DNA from: Bacteroidota bacterium
Lineage (GTDB): Bacteria; Bacteroidota; Bacteroidia; UKL13-3
Assembly: GCA_947462865.1 (NCBI GenBank)
Contig: CANHRW010000103.1
Coordinates: 1 to 7,201, forward strand
Length of the DNA: 7,201 nt
Direction of reading: 5' to 3'
Every line of letters begins with the position of its first letter. The first letter of the stretch is position 1. The notes under the pieces were generated by a model. The model was not told the origin of the DNA. It saw nothing but the letters and a program-made list of their open reading frames with translations, and did not search any database. Position numbers and translations under genes: made by a program. Shown one piece after another: positions 5,597 to 7,201 of this stretch.

Positions 5597-7201
5597 TTAG
5601 TCTTCAGATTCTACATCAATGAGCGTTGTTTCGAACTCTTTTTTACTGTTGATACGCTTGGCCAATGAAAGTAACATAGAAGGTAATAGGAGTAAATTCA
5701 TTAACATGCCTAACAACAAAGCCAAAGAGGTGAGTACACCCAATGCAACAGTACCCCCAAAATTAGAGGCCGCAAAAATGATAAAACCTGCAAACAAAGC
5801 AACTGCGGTATAAATGATACTTGGACCTGCTTCTCTTAAACTTTCAGGAATGGCGATGTTCATCTCCCAGTTGTGTTTTTTAAGTGAGTTTCTATATTTG
5901 GCTAAATAATGAATAGTGAAATCAACAACTATGCCGTATGCAATGCTGAAAATAATAATGGTTGAGGGCTTTAAACGAATGTCAAAGAAACCCATCACAC
6001 CAAAAGTCATCATCAACGGTATGAGATTTGGAATCAAAGAAATGAGTACCATTTTCCAACTAAAAAACAAGAACGCCATCATGATAGAAATAATAACCAA
6101 TGCTGCAATCATACTCTGAATCAGATTTTCGATAAGGTAGTCGTTCCCTTTTAAAAAAATGGCACTGGTTCCAGTGAGCTTTACTTTGTATTGGTTGGGG
6201 TCAAAAATTGAATCGATTTTTTGTTGAACTTTACCAGACAATATTTTCATTTCTTGTGAGCCTATATCAGCCATTTGAATACTTACTCTGGCTGTTTGAA
6301 AATTACTATCAACCATGGAATTTAACAACCCTCTTCCAGTTGGATTGTTTTGAGGCAAATGGGTCATCATTTCTCCAATCTCAACAACCCCAGGCACTAT
6401 ATAAAAACGCGGATCCCCATCATGAATGCCCTGGTTAGCAAATTTTACAAAATCTACGATTGAAATGGGCTTTGAAAATTCTTTGAACTGACTCAACTCT
6501 TTTTCCAACCTGTTAATCTTTTGCAAGGTGGCATAGTCTTTTAAACCATCAGGGCTTAATGTATTAATACTGATTTCAAAGGGTAAAGTCCCTTTCAGGT
6601 GTTTTTCAAAAAATTTTAAATCTTGAAAAACCTTATCATGTGTTGGTAAATCATCTACCACATAGCCTAAGTTTTTTACTTTGAATGAACCAATCAATGA
6701 AGCCCCAATTAATAACAATGTAACTCCATAGATTAATTTACGCTTGTTATAGACCAAGTAACTGCAATAATCCAAAACTTTATTGAGCCTTACCCCTTCT
6801 AAATGCTTGATATGGCTTGATTGTGGAGGAGGAAGGTAAGAATAAACAACAGGAATAAACACCAATGAAATGAAGTAAATGAGCATGATGACTATTCCTG
6901 AAACGATTGAAAATTGGTCTAATACAGATGAGCCAGAAAAACTGAACACAACAAATCCAACAGCTGTGGTAACATTTGTCAAGAAAAGCGCAAGACCATT
7001 TTTTGAAATAAGCCGAATTAAAGCAAACATTTTGTTGCCATGTCTGGCAAATTCTTGATGGTATACATTCAGTAAATAGATGCAATTTTGAACCCCTATT
7101 ATTACCATGAGTGGTGGCAAAATTCCGGTTAATAATGTTATTTTATATCCAAAAAGTGCAAGTGTACCTAGTGTAAAGACAACCCCAATTACGACCACAA
7201 T
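5597..7201 (-). CDS. RND/MMPL-family membrane transporter, C-terminal part (partial)
   Basis: The frame is open to the right edge; 535 codons including the stop are visible and the N-terminus lies outside the window. Counting from the codon at 7198, residues 1-120 form the last transmembrane helices of the first RND half. A basic loop and a helix at about 153-173 follow, then a large periplasmic region (about 175-355), then five helices at about 357-380, 382-405, 411-432, 458-480 and 484-512, and a short acidic tail. This is the C-terminal half of the duplicated RND architecture, of the 'predicted RND exporter / sterol-sensing-like' type (COG1033-like) rather than AcrB, since the visible periplasmic loop is short. 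Asp426 in the antepenultimate helix (VDFTIHYLAKYR) is at the usual proton-relay place; the matching place in the first half is Gln37. Substrate unknown; lipids or hydrophobic compounds are typical of the family. It is on the same strand as ileS but 85 bases away. Confidence 0.88.
   Translation of the reverse strand: MVVVIGVVFTLGTLALFGYKITLLTGILPPLMVIIGVQNCIYLLNVYHQEFARHGNKMFALIRLISKNGLALFLTNVTTAVGFVVFSFSGSSVLDQFSIVSGIVIMLIYFISLVFIPVVYSYLPPPQSSHIKHLEGVRLNKVLDYCSYLVYNKRKLIYGVTLLLIGASLIGSFKVKNLGYVVDDLPTHDKVFQDLKFFEKHLKGTLPFEISINTLSPDGLKDYATLQKINRLEKELSQFKEFSKPISIVDFVKFANQGIHDGDPRFYIVPGVVEIGEMMTHLPQNNPTGRGLLNSMVDSNFQTARVSIQMADIGSQEMKILSGKVQQKIDSIFDPNQYKVKLTGTSAIFLKGNDYLIENLIQSMIAALVIISIMMAFLFFSWKMVLISLIPNLIPLMMTFGVMGFFDIRLKPSTIIIFSIAYGIVVDFTIHYLAKYRNSLKKHNWEMNIAIPESLREAGPSIIYTAVALFAGFIIFAASNFGGTVALGVLTSLALLLGMLMNLLLLPSMLLSLAKRINSKKEFETTLIDVESED

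Overview
The window looks like chromosomal DNA of a member of the Bacteroidota. It is AT-rich and start codons lack Shine-Dalgarno sequences. A perfect TAnnTTTG promoter element lies upstream of lspA. The order ileS - dksA-like - lspA on one strand is, from memory, a recurring arrangement in that phylum. I cannot name the genus. There is no sign of a phage, transposon or CRISPR array, and no intergenic gap exceeds about 90 bases.

Layout from left to right: bases 1-176 (+) hold the last 57 codons of an unidentified gene, followed by an intrinsic terminator at 206-242 that lies inside the 3' coding end of the convergent gene lspA. lspA (187-780, minus) encodes prolipoprotein signal peptidase. 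A strong hairpin terminator (811-841) separates it from the gene transcribed before it. That gene (864-2159, minus) is the most unusual in the window: a DksA/TraR-like C-terminal domain with a degenerate zinc finger, fused behind roughly 300 residues of lysine-rich, histone-H1-like sequence that includes 37 consecutive pentapeptides. Seven bases upstream is ileS (2167-5511, minus), a long isoleucyl-tRNA synthetase whose HIGH signature reads GIHH, the swapped form associated with extreme mupirocin resistance. After an 85-base gap, the right end (5597-7201, minus) holds the C-terminal part of an RND/MMPL-type membrane transporter that runs off the window.

The four minus-strand genes read toward the left. 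ileS and the H1/DksA-like gene are probably one transcript ending at 811-841. lspA probably relies on readthrough or on its own promoter at 787-794. Apart from ileS and lspA, which are core translation and lipoprotein-maturation genes, functions are inferred from family features. I see no complete new multi-gene system. The best candidates for follow-up are the H1-DksA fusion and the altered IleRS signature.
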